Assembly (NCBI RefSeq): GCF_030272615.1
Contig: NC_081410.1
Coordinates: 574,193,241-574,257,240 of the forward strand
DNA from: Cryptomeria japonica
Taxonomy: Eukaryota; Streptophyta; Pinopsida; Cupressales; Cupressaceae
Length of the DNA: 64,000 nt
Direction: 5' to 3'
In this document: positions 36,440-49,000 of the stretch, piece after piece
Layout: each line of letters opens with the position of its first letter
Numbering within the stretch: the stretch's first letter is position 1
Position numbers and translations under genes: made by a program
The notes under the pieces: model-generated
Told to the model about the DNA's origin: nothing
The model's database searches: none
What the model saw: only the letters and a program-made list of their open reading frames with translations

Positions 36440-38065
36440 TTAAAAGATTAATTCTTAATAATTTATATTAATTCACCTTAATTTTATGTCTAATGAATTT
36501 TAGGTAAAACATATTTTTTCTTCATTTTTATTTTAAAATAACTTCATATGGATTAGATTCTTGTGACATTGTCTATTATGTAAATATGAAAATTAGACTT
36601 GGTAAATTAAAATATATCTTTTTTTATACCTTATGCATATTTCTACCTAATATAAATGAAATATTTTTTAGTTTATTTCTATAGAAATAAGTTGGATTAC
36701 ATAGATGTTACATCTTTACATTTATATAGTATATTACAATAATTTGCATAAACATACATCAAAACGAGAAGTCATCTTTTGTTAACCATATATACAAAGA
36801 AATTGAGTTCGTCAAAGTCACCTAAAGATCAAACCTAATTCCAACATGCCTAGAGAATTTGAACCTTGGTGAATGACTTTTATATCACATGCCAATCATC
36901 CTCATTCATTATTGTGTTCAACTAATTAACTTACAACCCATTTACAAAAAAAATATTTTAAAAAATAAAATCTTTCTATTTAATAATAGAAAAATATACA
37001 AATAATCACCATAATATATGTTATTTACCCATTTGTAAAATATATTTTTCTTTTTGTAGGCTTTTCCTTCCACCTTATCAATGCCTCTACTATCTACTCT
37101 TGTAGATGTAATTGTCAAAGGAAGTGGTAAGGGCATAATTGTGATGGTTAGTTAAATTTATCAGAATATGTTTTTTATATAAACTATAAAAAAAAAAGAT
37201 GGAATTATTGATCTGAAACCAGTGATGCTTAGTTTTGGGTTACTTAAAAAAGCAATTCATTATAAAAGAAAAAAACATACAAAATGCACGTTTCTTTACC
37301 TGGGTGGCGTCTTTGCGAAGACAATTTAATTGAACACTAACTAATATCCGAGCTGCGGGGAATTAATTAAAGAAGGAACGATAATTTACATTTAGCCGTT
37401 GCAGATCAAAGATAGATGAAAGAATTCAGTTACCAGACACAAAAAATCACGGAGCGTGTTTTACAGGAATTTATGAGGGACGGCTTCGAATGTTTGAGCT
37501 ATAATTTCAAATTGTAAAACACTAACGCTTTCGCTAAATTGAAATTGAAAAATAGTGACGTGTGATTTTCACACGTTTATCCGAGAGAATGGGAAACTTG
37601 AAACGGTAAACCTAAACTGCATTAACAACTGAGCGAGCTGGCAACTGCATATAATACGGCAACCTGAAATGAGGAATCAGAATATTCCGGCTATTCCACG
37701 GCTCTAACAGCGTTTCGGACGGCGGCGGTGCACAAACATAGGACTGTGCACCCACTCACAATTTCCCTGCGTGCTTTTTCAATCATGACTGCGAGCGCAC
37801 GCATGTTAATCGTAAAATAATGATTGTCTGTATTTGCATTTGTGTTTACACGTTATCACAGTTTGGGCCGCGGGCCTACAAGCCAGTAAGACAGCTCAGC
37901 AATACCGTTGTGAGGTGAGAACGACCCTTCGACTTCGTACGTTTTGCCTGCTGCTCGCGTGTCAGATGGGGAAAAAATTGTACGATAAAATCACAGCGGG
38001 AATATATGCGCTGTGTTTTTCCCCGAAATCCTGCCACGTCGGCGAGCACTATAGGGCCACGTAAT
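36440..38065 (+). repeat. Unit U3 upstream flank of the bHLH gene
   Basis: Third copy of the repeated upstream segment; U1 and U2 are the others. The TATAAAA box of U1 (30921-30927) and U2 (33697-33703) reads TATAATA here (37650-37656). The gene's own likely TATA box and leader lie further right, outside the repeated part. Confidence 0.75.
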
Positions 38066-38268
38066 TACAGTTATTGTTCAAATGAATGAAGGGTTAAAAC
38101 TTAAAAAGACCATTTTAGGGAACAATAAAGGCCGGGGTGAGTTTTGAAGGAGGCGCATGGGATTACACGTCACTCTGTTAATATAACGGAATTTGCCGCC
38201 ACCCGTTGCAAGTGTCAACCGTTTCTGCATTGCCGCCTTGCCGGCAAAATAGAGCCCAGGCCGTTATT

Positions 38269-38278
38269 TTATATTATA
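38269..38278 (+). promoter_or_regulatory. Candidate TATA box of the bHLH gene
   Basis: TTTATATTATAC-like sequence about 110 bases upstream of the start codon, followed by a CT-rich initiator-like stretch (CACTTTCTTCTTCATTC) and a GA-repeat leader (GAGAGAGAGAGAAAAG) at 38303-38318. The placement suits a leader of roughly 80 bases. Not confirmed by any transcript. Confidence 0.5.
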
Positions 38279-38382
38279 CACTTTCTTCTTCATTCGATTC
38301 CGGAGAGAGAGAGAAAAGAACTGTTTAAGGCAGTAAATATAGTATTGAGCTTGTGTAGTGGTTTTTCTTTTTGTGATTTTAA

Positions 38383-39597
38383 ATGGAGTGTTGGATTCAC
38401 GACCAGTGGCCCGTTAATGGTGAAAGCTCCTTTGCCGAGAGACAGGCTATGCTTAAGGCACAAGTGTTTGGAAGCTTAGCCTCCGGTCTTGAAAGTTGCG
38501 GGAATTTTGAGCAGCGATTTTGGCCATACGACCAGCTGCTTATAAAGCATGAGGAGCTTTATGGTGCTGGGAAGAGCAACGCACCGGTTTCGAGCTGGGG
38601 ACCGGATGGAGCATTTAACTTTGCCGCCAGCAATTTCAATGAAGAGGAGTCGCAGCAGTGCGGATTTGAGCTCGAAAGTCTGCCGATTCAAATGCAAGGG
38701 TTTGGTAATTTTCAGTTCGTTCCCGTGCCAGATTTTCAAGATGAAGATTTCGGTTACGCGGAGCTCAATCTTCCAGTCTGGCAGACTCAACCGAATCTCT
38801 CAGAGGTATGCTGTGCTTCCGCCGAGCGGCCAAGGAACAGCTCCTTTTATACACTAGAAGACGTGATGAAAAAGCTCCCCCGGGTTGCTCCTCTGCTTAT
38901 TCCTAGCCCGCCGATGAACCTCGGTATTCCTCCTTCCCCTCAGTTTTCTTCTGATGTGAGCCTGTCTTCATGCCTACCGTTTTCTGCTAGGGTTTCATGC
39001 CCGCCGGCCTCGTTACAGCCGAGCGAGTCGGAGACAGAGCATTTAAATCAGTTCACACAGTTACAGAGTTGCCGTAAGCCGCAGTATGCTTCCGTGGAGC
39101 CGCAGAGCGTCGCGGCTCGTCACAGGAGAAGCAAAATCCGTGAAAGGATTCGGTCTTTGGAGAAACTGATCCCGCAGGGTTCGAAACTCGACACGGCCAG
39201 AATGCTGGATGAGGCTATTAAGTACCTCAAATTCTTGCAAGCGCAAGTTCAGGTTTTGGAAGCCATGCCTCACGGCGATTCGAAGCCAGATCTCAAATCA
39301 AACCCTAACGGTGCCGATGATAAAGAGAATATTTGTCTGAAATCGAATTATGTTAGCGACGCCGCACGGAAGATTGCTCTAACAAACGCTTTGACGCTGC
39401 ATAGATCAGGTTCTGCTTCCGCTTCACCAAAGAAGCTATCTGCTAACCAGATGCTTCACAGTTTACTGAGTTCGTCTAGAATTCAGAAGAAGCTCTTCAG
39501 CGCCGGAAAAATCATCGTTACGGTGCAGCAGAAGGAAACGCTTGCATCTGCGCGGCCTGATCTATCCGGTGATTTCTCCAATTTTCTCTTCGACTAA
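38383..39597 (+). CDS. bHLH transcription factor, bHLH52/53-like (group VIII type)
   Basis: Intact intronless frame of 404 residues, the only convincing cellular gene here. Its product would be a nuclear DNA-binding regulator. The bHLH domain covers about residues 240-295: basic region [17 protein letters not shown], helix 1 to LIPQGSK, loop, then [26 protein letters not shown]. The three contact positions are Gln241, Ala245 and Arg249. The E-box-reading Glu is replaced by Ala, as in plant group VIII proteins (HECATE, RSL and bHLH52/53 relatives). QSVAAR plus [11 protein letters not shown] and the C-terminal [17 protein letters not shown] stretch recall bHLH52/53. The N-terminal 240 residues are acidic, Pro- and Ser-rich and look disordered. 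The start at 38383 is the first in-frame ATG after the leader. TAA is followed at once by a second TAA. An AATAAA overlapping the stop is probably too close to act as poly(A) signal. The target genes and exact role cannot be read from sequence. Confidence 0.92.
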   Translation: MECWIHDQWPVNGESSFAERQAMLKAQVFGSLASGLESCGNFEQRFWPYDQLLIKHEELYGAGKSNAPVSSWGPDGAFNFAASNFNEEESQQCGFELESLPIQMQGFGNFQFVPVPDFQDEDFGYAELNLPVWQTQPNLSEVCCASAERPRNSSFYTLEDVMKKLPRVAPLLIPSPPMNLGIPPSPQFSSDVSLSSCLPFSARVSCPPASLQPSESETEHLNQFTQLQSCRKPQYASVEPQSVAARHRRSKIRERIRSLEKLIPQGSKLDTARMLDEAIKYLKFLQAQVQVLEAMPHGDSKPDLKSNPNGADDKENICLKSNYVSDAARKIALTNALTLHRSGSASASPKKLSANQMLHSLLSSSRIQKKLFSAGKIIVTVQQKETLASARPDLSGDFSNFLFD

Positions 39598-39686
39598 TAA
39601 ATGTTTAAGCTTCTTCTTTTTGTCCATAGCTACTCTGAAATTGATCAAGAGCTTCCTATTGTAATGTCGGCCCTGCAACTCACTCG

Positions 39687-40150
39687 TACGTGCGTGGAGG
39701 TATGAAGTTTCGTACCGTCGCCTATTCTCAGAATTTGGCAGAACAATCTTTTGATGTCGGAAAATTCTGTGAAAATTTTACTCGATCAAAAATCTTGTAA
39801 ATATAATACATGGAACCGTTTCGGTGACAGTTCTTTTCCTGTAGCTTATATTTTGGTAACCAAGTTCAGTTTGAGTTTAATTGGCAACGTCTTATTTGAA
39901 CAAATTTTGAAAAAGCAAACTGTATTATCTGGATCTAAAGCGAAACGAATATTAATGCGAGAAAAAATATATTTCAAAATGAGAGTAGCGCACAGATTTA
40001 ATCCAAAGAGCTCGGAGTGTATATCCACCGTTCCGTACAATGTTTTTGACAGGAAACGTGCATAACTTTAAAGGACTCTAAATGTTTTCCACACAGTGAT
40101 TTTTCTAATTAGTTTTCGTGTTAACAATTTTTTAAAACAAAATTTCTCTT
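39687..40150 (+). repeat. Unit U3 downstream flank of the bHLH gene
   Basis: Matches 31296-31740 in U1 (CGTACGTGCGTGGAGGTATGAAGTTTCGTA, TTTTGATGTCGGAAAAT, GCGAAACGAATATTAATGCG, CAATGTTTTTGACAGG). It shows that U1 once had, or now has, the same two flanks directly joined. Confidence 0.8.
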
Positions 40151-43100
40151 GTGCGCTTTACATGTTTTCAGGGTGGTTTTTTCTCAGTTCCAATCAGTGT
40201 TTAAAACATTTTGTACGCTTCTGTAAAGGAGAATAAAATTTCGTTAGTAGTTAAAGTTAGATTAATGAAGGAAACAGGCAGTTAATTAAATAAAGTAAGT
40301 TTGATTAATTAATGATTTTCAAAATTTAATGAAGTAGATTAATCGTAAGAGTTATTTTAAGAATATAAATGTACTAAATGAGTGTTTTAAATTCTAAAAG
40401 AGTAATATTTATAATTATGTGTCTTGATATATCTTCATTTCTTTGGGTTTTTTCATATCTAAAAATTAGTTATATTTAATGATACATTTTTGAGTATTTT
40501 TCTTGGAGTGTTAAATGGACATGGTGTCTTTAAGTTATCCCCACTCCTCAAAATGAGTAAGCAATAGAATACATCAATTGTATGGGGGTTATGCATATCT
40601 AGATTTCTTTTATTGCATTAATTGAAGTGTCTTCTTTCTTCACTAAATGCAAATAATGAACATTTTGATGATCAAGCAAAATGCAGCTAAACACTTTTAA
40701 ATACATAACCATTTAGAAATAAATTACTTAAATATTTATAGGTTGATTGGATGGTAGGTTCTATGTGGGAAAGTAAGTATAGGAATTAAAAGTAAATTTG
40801 AGTTACAAATTTTTGTTTGTGAATCAAAAGTTATGACAAAAAAATAGTAGACAAAACCATTATGAGAGAAGGGTGAAAAAATTAATGAAATGTTTGTTGA
40901 TTAGGGCATAATAAATTAAGAATATATGGGAATGAGATCCAAAAGGTATGTATAAAATATGTGAGAATGTGTTCCAATGAAAGAGCATTAAAATGGGAGA
41001 AAAAGCTTCACTTCTCTCAAAAGGTTATGACATTTGTTGATGTGTAAATATATTAAAATATTTTTCTAAAATGAAAAAATCTAAATAGTAAATGGTATTA
41101 AATATATATATTTCACCATTACAAATTTATATCAATAATCTAGAATAAATTAAAAATAAATACAAATAATAAATATAGAATTAATTCATATGTAAGTAGG
41201 GAAGAATGATGAAGAATATATGTTGAAATTGTGTAAAATCCAATTATGAATTCTTTGATGTGTAGGAATGAACTATAAATTAAGTAATAATTTGGATATA
41301 AATGATTGCCAATATCTCTTCACATCCACCTTCCTTTGTCTATAATTATGAAGGATGTGTTTACAAACACCTTGAAGGAGATTTCTATATTGTTGTAATC
41401 ATTTTTTCATAGACAACATGCATGACCATCAAAGTCTCTAGATTTACACTTAAAATTTAAAAGTATGGGACCAATCTTACCCCACTCAAAATTGACCTAG
41501 AACAAAAAAGTATAAATCTTGAGGTAATAAATGAATATATGCACATGGTTTTGAATGTAGGTTAATAGATGATTCCTAAAAGTGAATATATGAGAATATG
41601 CATAAATAGAGATTGGATAACATTTAGTACATTGAAATATTTATAAATGGATTGGGATAATAATCAAATAATGAGCCCAAAATACCATTAAATTGTGATA
41701 TTAAATCAAAATGCCTCAAAACTAGATTGGAATAAGTAGGGATATAAAAATTTAACCATTATATTTAGCCCCCATTTTGAGGTGAATGTGAATTTAATAT
41801 TAAAATATATTTCAATGTATAAGGACATTCCAAACATTTCAAAAGGATATTTAATCCATGTAAATTAATTGACAATTATTGGATTATTATTTTGTTCCTC
41901 TTCTTAGAATGAGTAACCCATAAGGAATTATAAAATTAAAAGAGATAAATATTTTAAATAGTTTGTCACACAAGTGAAGAAATAAAAAATACATAGTAGT
42001 TTTAGTTGTTGAAAATTGAGATATAAATAAATAAAGAAGGATCAGAGATTATGTAGGTATGAGAAGTATTAGAGATTTTGTAGGTATGAAAAGTGATGTG
42101 AGAGTAATCTACTTGATGCAACAATAGTATATGACACATTTAGTATGGCCATGTGATCCTACTCTCCTTAATGTAGAAAATATGATTTTCTTTGTTATAG
42201 TATTACAATAGAAGATCACTTTATAGTGGGCATATGATGTGATCACACACCACCTATATATAATGATATGTCTCTATGTAGCATAACTGAACATCTAAAC
42301 ATCTCTACCATGAAAGTGTTATTGGTATATTATAGTCTCCTTCAATTGGTTGCATCAAGTAAACACAAGAAATTGGAGGAGAAGAAAAAATAATGTAGTA
42401 TAAGAGAAACAAGAATTGAATCACATAACCATGTAAGGAACTACAATCTTTTGGTAGATAGAGGCATGCAATAGTTGTAATAAATAGCATCATGTAAAAA
42501 TAAAATAATAAATATTGAATAATAATCATGTAAGTATATAATTTACATGAGCATATAAGGTCATAGATTGAATACAAGTATAAAGGAACAAAGGTGCCCC
42601 AAATATAGAAAAATCATGAAGCAAGGTGGGAATTGTTATCATGGTGGGGCAAAGCTACACTAGGGTTCCACATCAGCTAGGCATGTTTTTAATCAAGGCC
42701 CAATGAATGTTTTAAATTTCATGAGTAAAATAATAATGGGTTAGATGATAACAGATGCATTCATTTTAAATGATTTAAAGGAAAATATGGTTGCAACAAC
42801 ACAAGCAGGTGCAGAAGAGCCTTTAAAAAATTCTAATAGATGAAAATTGACGAAGGAAAATGCAAGGAGGTATGACATCATCTACATTATTGTATGTACT
42901 ACCTTGTCTTCTATATTTATTATCTACCAGTCTACACTACCTAGTCTTCTACATTATCATCTACTAGTCTGTGCTATTATCATATACAAGTCTCAACTGT
43001 TATCATCAACCTTATATTCTAGGTTATCATCTATTCATCTGCACCTTATTGCCAGGTTATTGAACTACTCTAGTTTAGCCTTCCTATTTCCTCTCGTTTA

Positions 43101-43429
43101 AGATTTTATGGAGATGGAAAAAATTAAAGTTATAATGTCTTTCTCATTCTTTTATCCATAATTTCTACTATAATGTATTTTTTTAAAAAGATTTTTAGAT
43201 ATGGGAGAGGGGTGAGTAGTTGTATGCGTTAACTTTGTAGGTATGCAGTGGTTGTATGAAGTATCATATTATCTTGTTTCAGTTTAATGTGAATTGATTT
43301 ATTATCTATTTATAACTAGCAATCACACCTTGGTGTGCAATGGGTACATCGAATAGGTGTAGAAGGTTAATGAGGGAGAGATGGGAATAGAAAGAGGGAG
43401 AGTTAGAGTGGGGAAGAGCATGGGAGGGG
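40151..43429. other. AT-rich intergenic sequence
   Basis: No gene recognised. Around 42870-43060 there are degenerate direct repeats of a TCTACATTATCATCTACTAGTCT-like unit of about 35-45 bp. Otherwise only short frames. Confidence 0.5.
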
Positions 43430-43870
43430 GGGTGTAAGGAATATAGATAAAGATAGAGATAGAGATGGAGACGGAGATGGAGATGGAGATGGAGATGGAT
43501 AGAGATGGAAGAGATAAATATATTAAGAGGAAGAGAATGTGAGAGGGAGAGAATATTCCTAACTAAGATAAAGATAGATATAAGAAGATATACATAGAGA
43601 GGGAGAGAGGGAGAGATATAAGGGTACAAATATAGTGATAGAGATGGAGATGGAGAAGATAGAGGGATATAGATGAAAGAGATAAATATATTGAGAGGAA
43701 GATAATACGAGAGGGAGAGAATAATCTAGATAAAGATAGAAAAAGGAAGTGATCTATAGTAAGGAGATATAGATAAAGGTGAAGATAAAGATAGAGATGG
43801 AGATAGAGATGGAGATAATGAGAGAAGGAGATATAGAAATATAAAGATAAATATAGGAGATGATATATAG
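43430..43870 (+). repeat. Compound GATGGA/GATAGA microsatellite region
   Basis: Pure runs such as GATAGAGATAGAGATGGAG at 43452-43500 recur in diverged form at 43640-43660 and 43780-43820. They are separated by GAGAGG-rich stretches, including two related blocks reading GATAAATATATTGAGAGGAAGA. The whole region is strongly purine-rich on the plus strand. It ends where element D begins. Confidence 0.8.
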
Positions 43871-43874
43871 AGAT

Positions 43875-44509
43875 TGTTAGCAATATCAATGAAGGAAAAC
43901 TAAGAGGCGGGGGGTAATCAGTTTTCACCAGATCTACAAACTTAACCACAAAAATAGATTTGATAAACTGCAACAATAACCAAGATAAGAAAATTGAAAG
44001 CACAACACACAACACCAAGATTTTGACATGGAAAACCTAGTTAAGGGAAAAACCATGGTGGGAACCTCCCCACAATAAGATGATACTTTGCAGTAGTATG
44101 TGAAAATATTACAATGGGGAATGCACATGCATTCAGACACACTACCTAGAGCTCAATTCTCAAAAGATAATAACCAGAAGGCTACAACCCTCAGGGAAGT
44201 ATCACTGAGTTACAACAAGATTTAGACTACAATCTGGGAGAGATGAATTAAAGAAATAGCATCTCCAAATGCCCGATGATAGTTCCGGTTAAGCACATTG
44301 TCTTCTCTGCAACACCATTCTCTGCTCAATCACAACGTCAAAGGATGAATCACTTGTTCGCACGTACACCACTCTCTAATAAAGCAGACACAACCTTGAT
44401 ACCAAAATTACATGACAATATCACTTATTTATACAATTCATCAACCTTGACAGCAAGGTCGGCTAAACCCTCAACTCACAATTACAAAATTACATCACAC
44501 AATACAAAG
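43875..44509 (-). repeat. Element D 3' LTR, left part
   Basis: The plus strand starts TGTTAGCAATATC. Within 40 bases is the G-run with TAATCAG, and near 44035-44065 the GGGAAAAACCATGGTGGG motif; both are equivalents of features in the B and F LTRs. It is interrupted at CAAAG (44505-44509) by element C. Confidence 0.75.
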
Positions 44510-45974
44510 TGTCAGCATTTCAGTACAAAGAAAGATTGTTGATATTCATTGAGGATATTGAGAATGTTGTTGAAGATTATTTGATATAACTGAAGAAGGA
44601 TGATAACTATCTTTATAACATGATTTTGTCATTGATGTCAAGAAATTGATTTTCTGATTTAGTATGATGTTGCCATATCTTGAGAAGATTGATTTGAAGA
44701 GAATTAAGATGTCAGTAAAAGACAAAGAAAGAATGTGATGAATAAGGGGAGGAATAAGATATTCAATGGGCAACTATTACTGAGTTAGACAATGATGAGA
44801 TCATGATGTTTAGATTGTTTTGATATCCTACATATATTGCTGAATGTAAGGTTCATACTATACTATGTCACCGAGCAAAGAACCTAGTCAGTAAACCCTA
44901 AGGTTATCAATATTGATTAATGAAGGTGGAATGTCTACTGAGTAAGGTTTAGTATTTACCAAGTTGCAACCGAGTTATGTCAGATTGCATTGGATGAATA
45001 AAAGCATTATTTAATGAAGGACAATGATTAGCTGGAGATGCATAAATGATTGATATGTTGTGCATGAAGTTTGTTAAGAATCTAAGGCAAAGGAAAATCG
45101 ACAGGAAGATCTACAGCTCAGATTGAACCGCAATAACCTTGTGCAAGTTACAAGAAAGGAATGCAAGTCCCTAGGTGAGGTAAAACATTTTCAAATTGAA
45201 GGATACACTGAACCTAGTCAAGATTGAAGATCTGATGGCTAAGATTGATAAAAAATTGTTTATAAATAAGAAATTGTTGATAAAAAATGTATGCGGGCAA
45301 GTGTAAGCACATGGATGCTACATAGTGATTACTGAGCACAAAAGCTTGAAGACCTATTTGAATAATAGAGTAGAGAGCCCAGCAGAGGGACAAGATAAGT
45401 CTTATGACTAGATTGTTTTGAGAAAATAAGAATCTGCTTTAGCATTTTAGATGTGAAGTTGTAGATATATTTTTATTATTGTTATTTTGTAAGTGACAGA
45501 AAATCTCTTAACCGAGTGGACTTAACAGTCTTATTTGTAAACCCTCTAGCAAGGTAACATTCTAAATGAGTGTTTGAAATCCTTTGACAAGGTCACTTCT
45601 AACAAAGTGAAGATCCTAACAGATCTGAGGGAAATCCCTTAACTGGGTCACATCTAGCAATGTGTTTGTAATCTTTAACATGATTTGCTTTTAACCGAGC
45701 ATACTCTAGAAGAGTATATTTCTTAGTGGGTCTGAAATCCCATAGTGGTTTTTCCCTATTTGGGTTTCCACATTAAATCTGGTGTTATATGTGTTATGAT
45801 GATTATGTGTTCATGAGTTAGCATGTTTAGTAGTTTTTGGTTATGTTGCTGAAGTATAAGTTACCGAGATTGAATCTGTTGATTTTATGGAAGATTAAGT
45901 TTGTATGATTCACCCCCCATCTCATCTTTTTAACTATTGGCATCTGTACTTTACATTTAGTATTAGAACTTACA
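44510..45974 (+). repeat. Element C 5' LTR
   Basis: 1465 bp, from TGTCAGCATTTCAG to ACTTACA. It has a TATAAATA box at 45261-45268, repeated ACCGAG-type motifs, GTGGTTTTTCCC at 45752-45763 and the C-run GATTCACCCCCC near 45909. Confidence 0.9.
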
Positions 45975-45976
45975 AT

Positions 45977-45988
45977 TGGTATCAGAGC
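45977..45988 (+). promoter_or_regulatory. Element C primer-binding site
   Basis: TGGTATCAGAGC, an exact initiator tRNA-Met-type site two bases after the LTR. Confidence 0.9.
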
Positions 45989-46039
45989 TTTGGACTCCCG
46001 AAGAAAAAGTTTAAAGGTACTTGAGGCAAAGATCCGAAG

Positions 46040-49000
46040 ATGTATAAAAGGGATGCACCGAAGCTGAACAAGTCAAGTTTCTCCACATGGCAGAAAAGGA
46101 TGAAGCTGCATTTATCAAGAATTGGAGAATATGCAACATATTATCTGGAGAATGATTACATTGCACTAAGCACCAACCCAATGACCTTGGAAGAGATAAA
46201 GGCAAAGCAAGAACATATTCAAGCTATGATTGAAATAACATCAGCATTGACCAACTCAGAGTTTAATGATCTAGAAGGCTGTAATGATGCAAAAGCAATG
46301 TGGACTAAGCTCATATCTTTGTATGGCGGTGATGAACGTGTTCAAAGAGCAAAAGTAGATAGTCTAAGAGGACAACTTGAATCCATGAGAATGAATGAAG
46401 GTGAGAACATAACCCAATACAGTACAAGGCTAAAGGAGTCTGTTAATCAAATTAAAGGAGTAGGAGGAACTATTGAAGAAAAGGATGTAACAAGTAATTT
46501 TTTGAGAACCCTTCTACCTGCTTATGCTATTCGAGTCTCTGCAATCAATGAATTGAGGTTTGTACCTAACATGCTAGTTTCTTTGGATGCTACTATTGGT
46601 TAGCTACATGCATTTGAGTTAAGTAATTTTGATAACAGTGGGTCTTTGGTAAATAAAGTAGAATCTGCATTCAGTTCTTTTCATATTGGTGAATCTGATG
46701 ATTACAATGATAGAATGAGTAAGTACTCTGAAGGGAATCACAGTGGAGCAAGTGAAAGATTTCGTAAGAACATGGAAGAAGTACACAAACTGTATGAGGA
46801 AATCAAGAAGCAAGAAGAGTTAGAAGCATTATTAGCCAGAAGGTTACTGAGAGGAAAAGGTAAGTATAAAGGAAAGCTACCTTTAAAATGTTTCAATTGT
46901 GATAAAATATGACATATGGCTTCTAACTGTCCTGACAAGGAATCTAGTGAAAAGAGAGAATACCAAGATAACAGGTAGAAAGACAACCAATACAAAGGAC
47001 ACTAAGACTTCAGAAGGAGAGATAGAAAAACATGTCTAGTAGTTGATGAGGAATCGAACGATGAAAAATCTGATGAAACTGATATAGAGGAAGTTGTTTA
47101 TGTGGCTATTAAAGATGGATCTAATGAAGAAAGGTATGAAGAAAAAGCCCTAATATCTCACATAAATAATAATGATTCTTGGATCATAGATAGTGGTTGC
47201 TCACATCACATGACAGATGATAAACACAAGTTTGTTAAATTAGAAGACTATGATGGAGGCTATGTAAGATTTGGTAATGATGCACCATGTCTGGTGAAGG
47301 GTAAAGGATCTATAACACTTCTTGACAATTCTAAATGTGATGATGTATACTGGGTTGAAGGTTTGAAATACAATTTGTTGAGTGTAGCACAACTAAACAA
47401 TACAGGATATCGAATAAAATTTTAGAAAGGAATTGTCAAAGTTCATGACAAGCATGGAAAGTTAGCTGCTACCGGTACACAAACAAAAGGTAATAAATTT
47501 CATCTTGACTCAACTCAGAACAAGTGTCTTTATGCTAAGATAGATGATACCTAGATATGGCATAAAAGGTTTTGTCATGTAAATTTTGATAATCTGATCA
47601 AAATAAGTAAGAAGCACCGAGTAAGAGGTCTATCAAGTCTTGAAAAACCTATGAATGCTATGTGCCGAGGATGCTAGATGGGTAAGATAACAAGATCAAG
47701 CTTTACAAGTAAGTCCTACACTTCTGAAGGAATTTTAGATCTAGTACACACTGATCTTTGTGGTCTCATGAAAGTTCAAAGTTATTATGGTGATAAATAT
47801 TTCATATTATTTGTGGATGATTACTCAAGGATGATGTCAGTCATGTTTTTAAAACAAAAATCAGAAACTTTTCAAATATTTAAATGGTACAAGGCAAGAG
47901 TTGAAAATGAAACAGAAAGACAACTGAAATGACTTAGATCTGATAGAGGAGGAGAGTTCACTTCTGATGAATTTAACTTATTCTGCAATGATCATGGTAT
48001 AAAAAGGCAAGTGTCTACACCGAGAACACCTCAGCAAAATGGGATAGCCGAGAGAAGAAATAGATCAATTGTGGATTGTGCCAGAACCCTGATGATAAAA
48101 AAAGGAGGGTACCTCAAACATTTTGGAGAGAAGCAATCAGCACTGCAATTTACACCCTGAACCAATTTTAACTAAAGAAAGGAAATTTGAAGATACCATA
48201 TGAGATTTGGTATGACAAGAAACCTAATGTAAGTTATTTTAAAATCTTTGGAAGTAGATGCTATGTTCACAAAGATGACAGAAATGGAAAGTTTGATCAG
48301 AAAAGTGAAGAAGGAACATTTCTTGGTTATTCTTCTAGAAGTAAAGCATTTAAATGTCTGATCAAATCATCTAACAAAATAGTGGAAAGTGCAAATGTGA
48401 AAATTGATGAATTTGCAGAAAGAAATGATGAAGGAAATTCCAAAGAACTAGAAGATTATGAAGAATTTGTTTATGTTCAACCAAGAAGTCCTACCGAGAA
48501 AGTTGCTGAAGAAAATGAAGATAATGTCCAGTTACTGAGTGAGGAAGAAGATCATATAGAGCATACCGAGCCTATATTAGCCAAATATATCAGAAGACAT
48601 CATGCATCAAGTCAGATTATAGGAGATAAGGATGATGTAGTGATGAAAAGGAACAAATTGAGACAGAACATATGTCTGATTTCTGAATTTGAACTGAGAA
48701 TAGTGAAAGAGGCATTTAACAGTGAAGATTGGGTAAATGCTATGACAGAAGAGATTGATCAAATCAAGAAGAATGACACATGGACACTGATCCCAAGACC
48801 AAAGGACAAAAATGTAATCGGTACAAAGTGGATTTTCAGAAATAAGCTAAATGAAAAAGGTGAGGTCATTTGCAACAAAGCAAGACTAGTTTGCAAAGGT
48901 TATGCTCAAGAAGAAGGAATAGATTATGGTGAGACCTTTGCACCTGTGGCTAGACTTGAGGGATTAAGAACATTGTTGGCATATGCTGCTTTCAAAAATT

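Noticed and set aside
43306-44018. Minus-strand frames rich in His, Leu, Tyr and Ser
   Set aside because: Translation of the GATGGA/GATAGA microsatellite; no start context, no domain.
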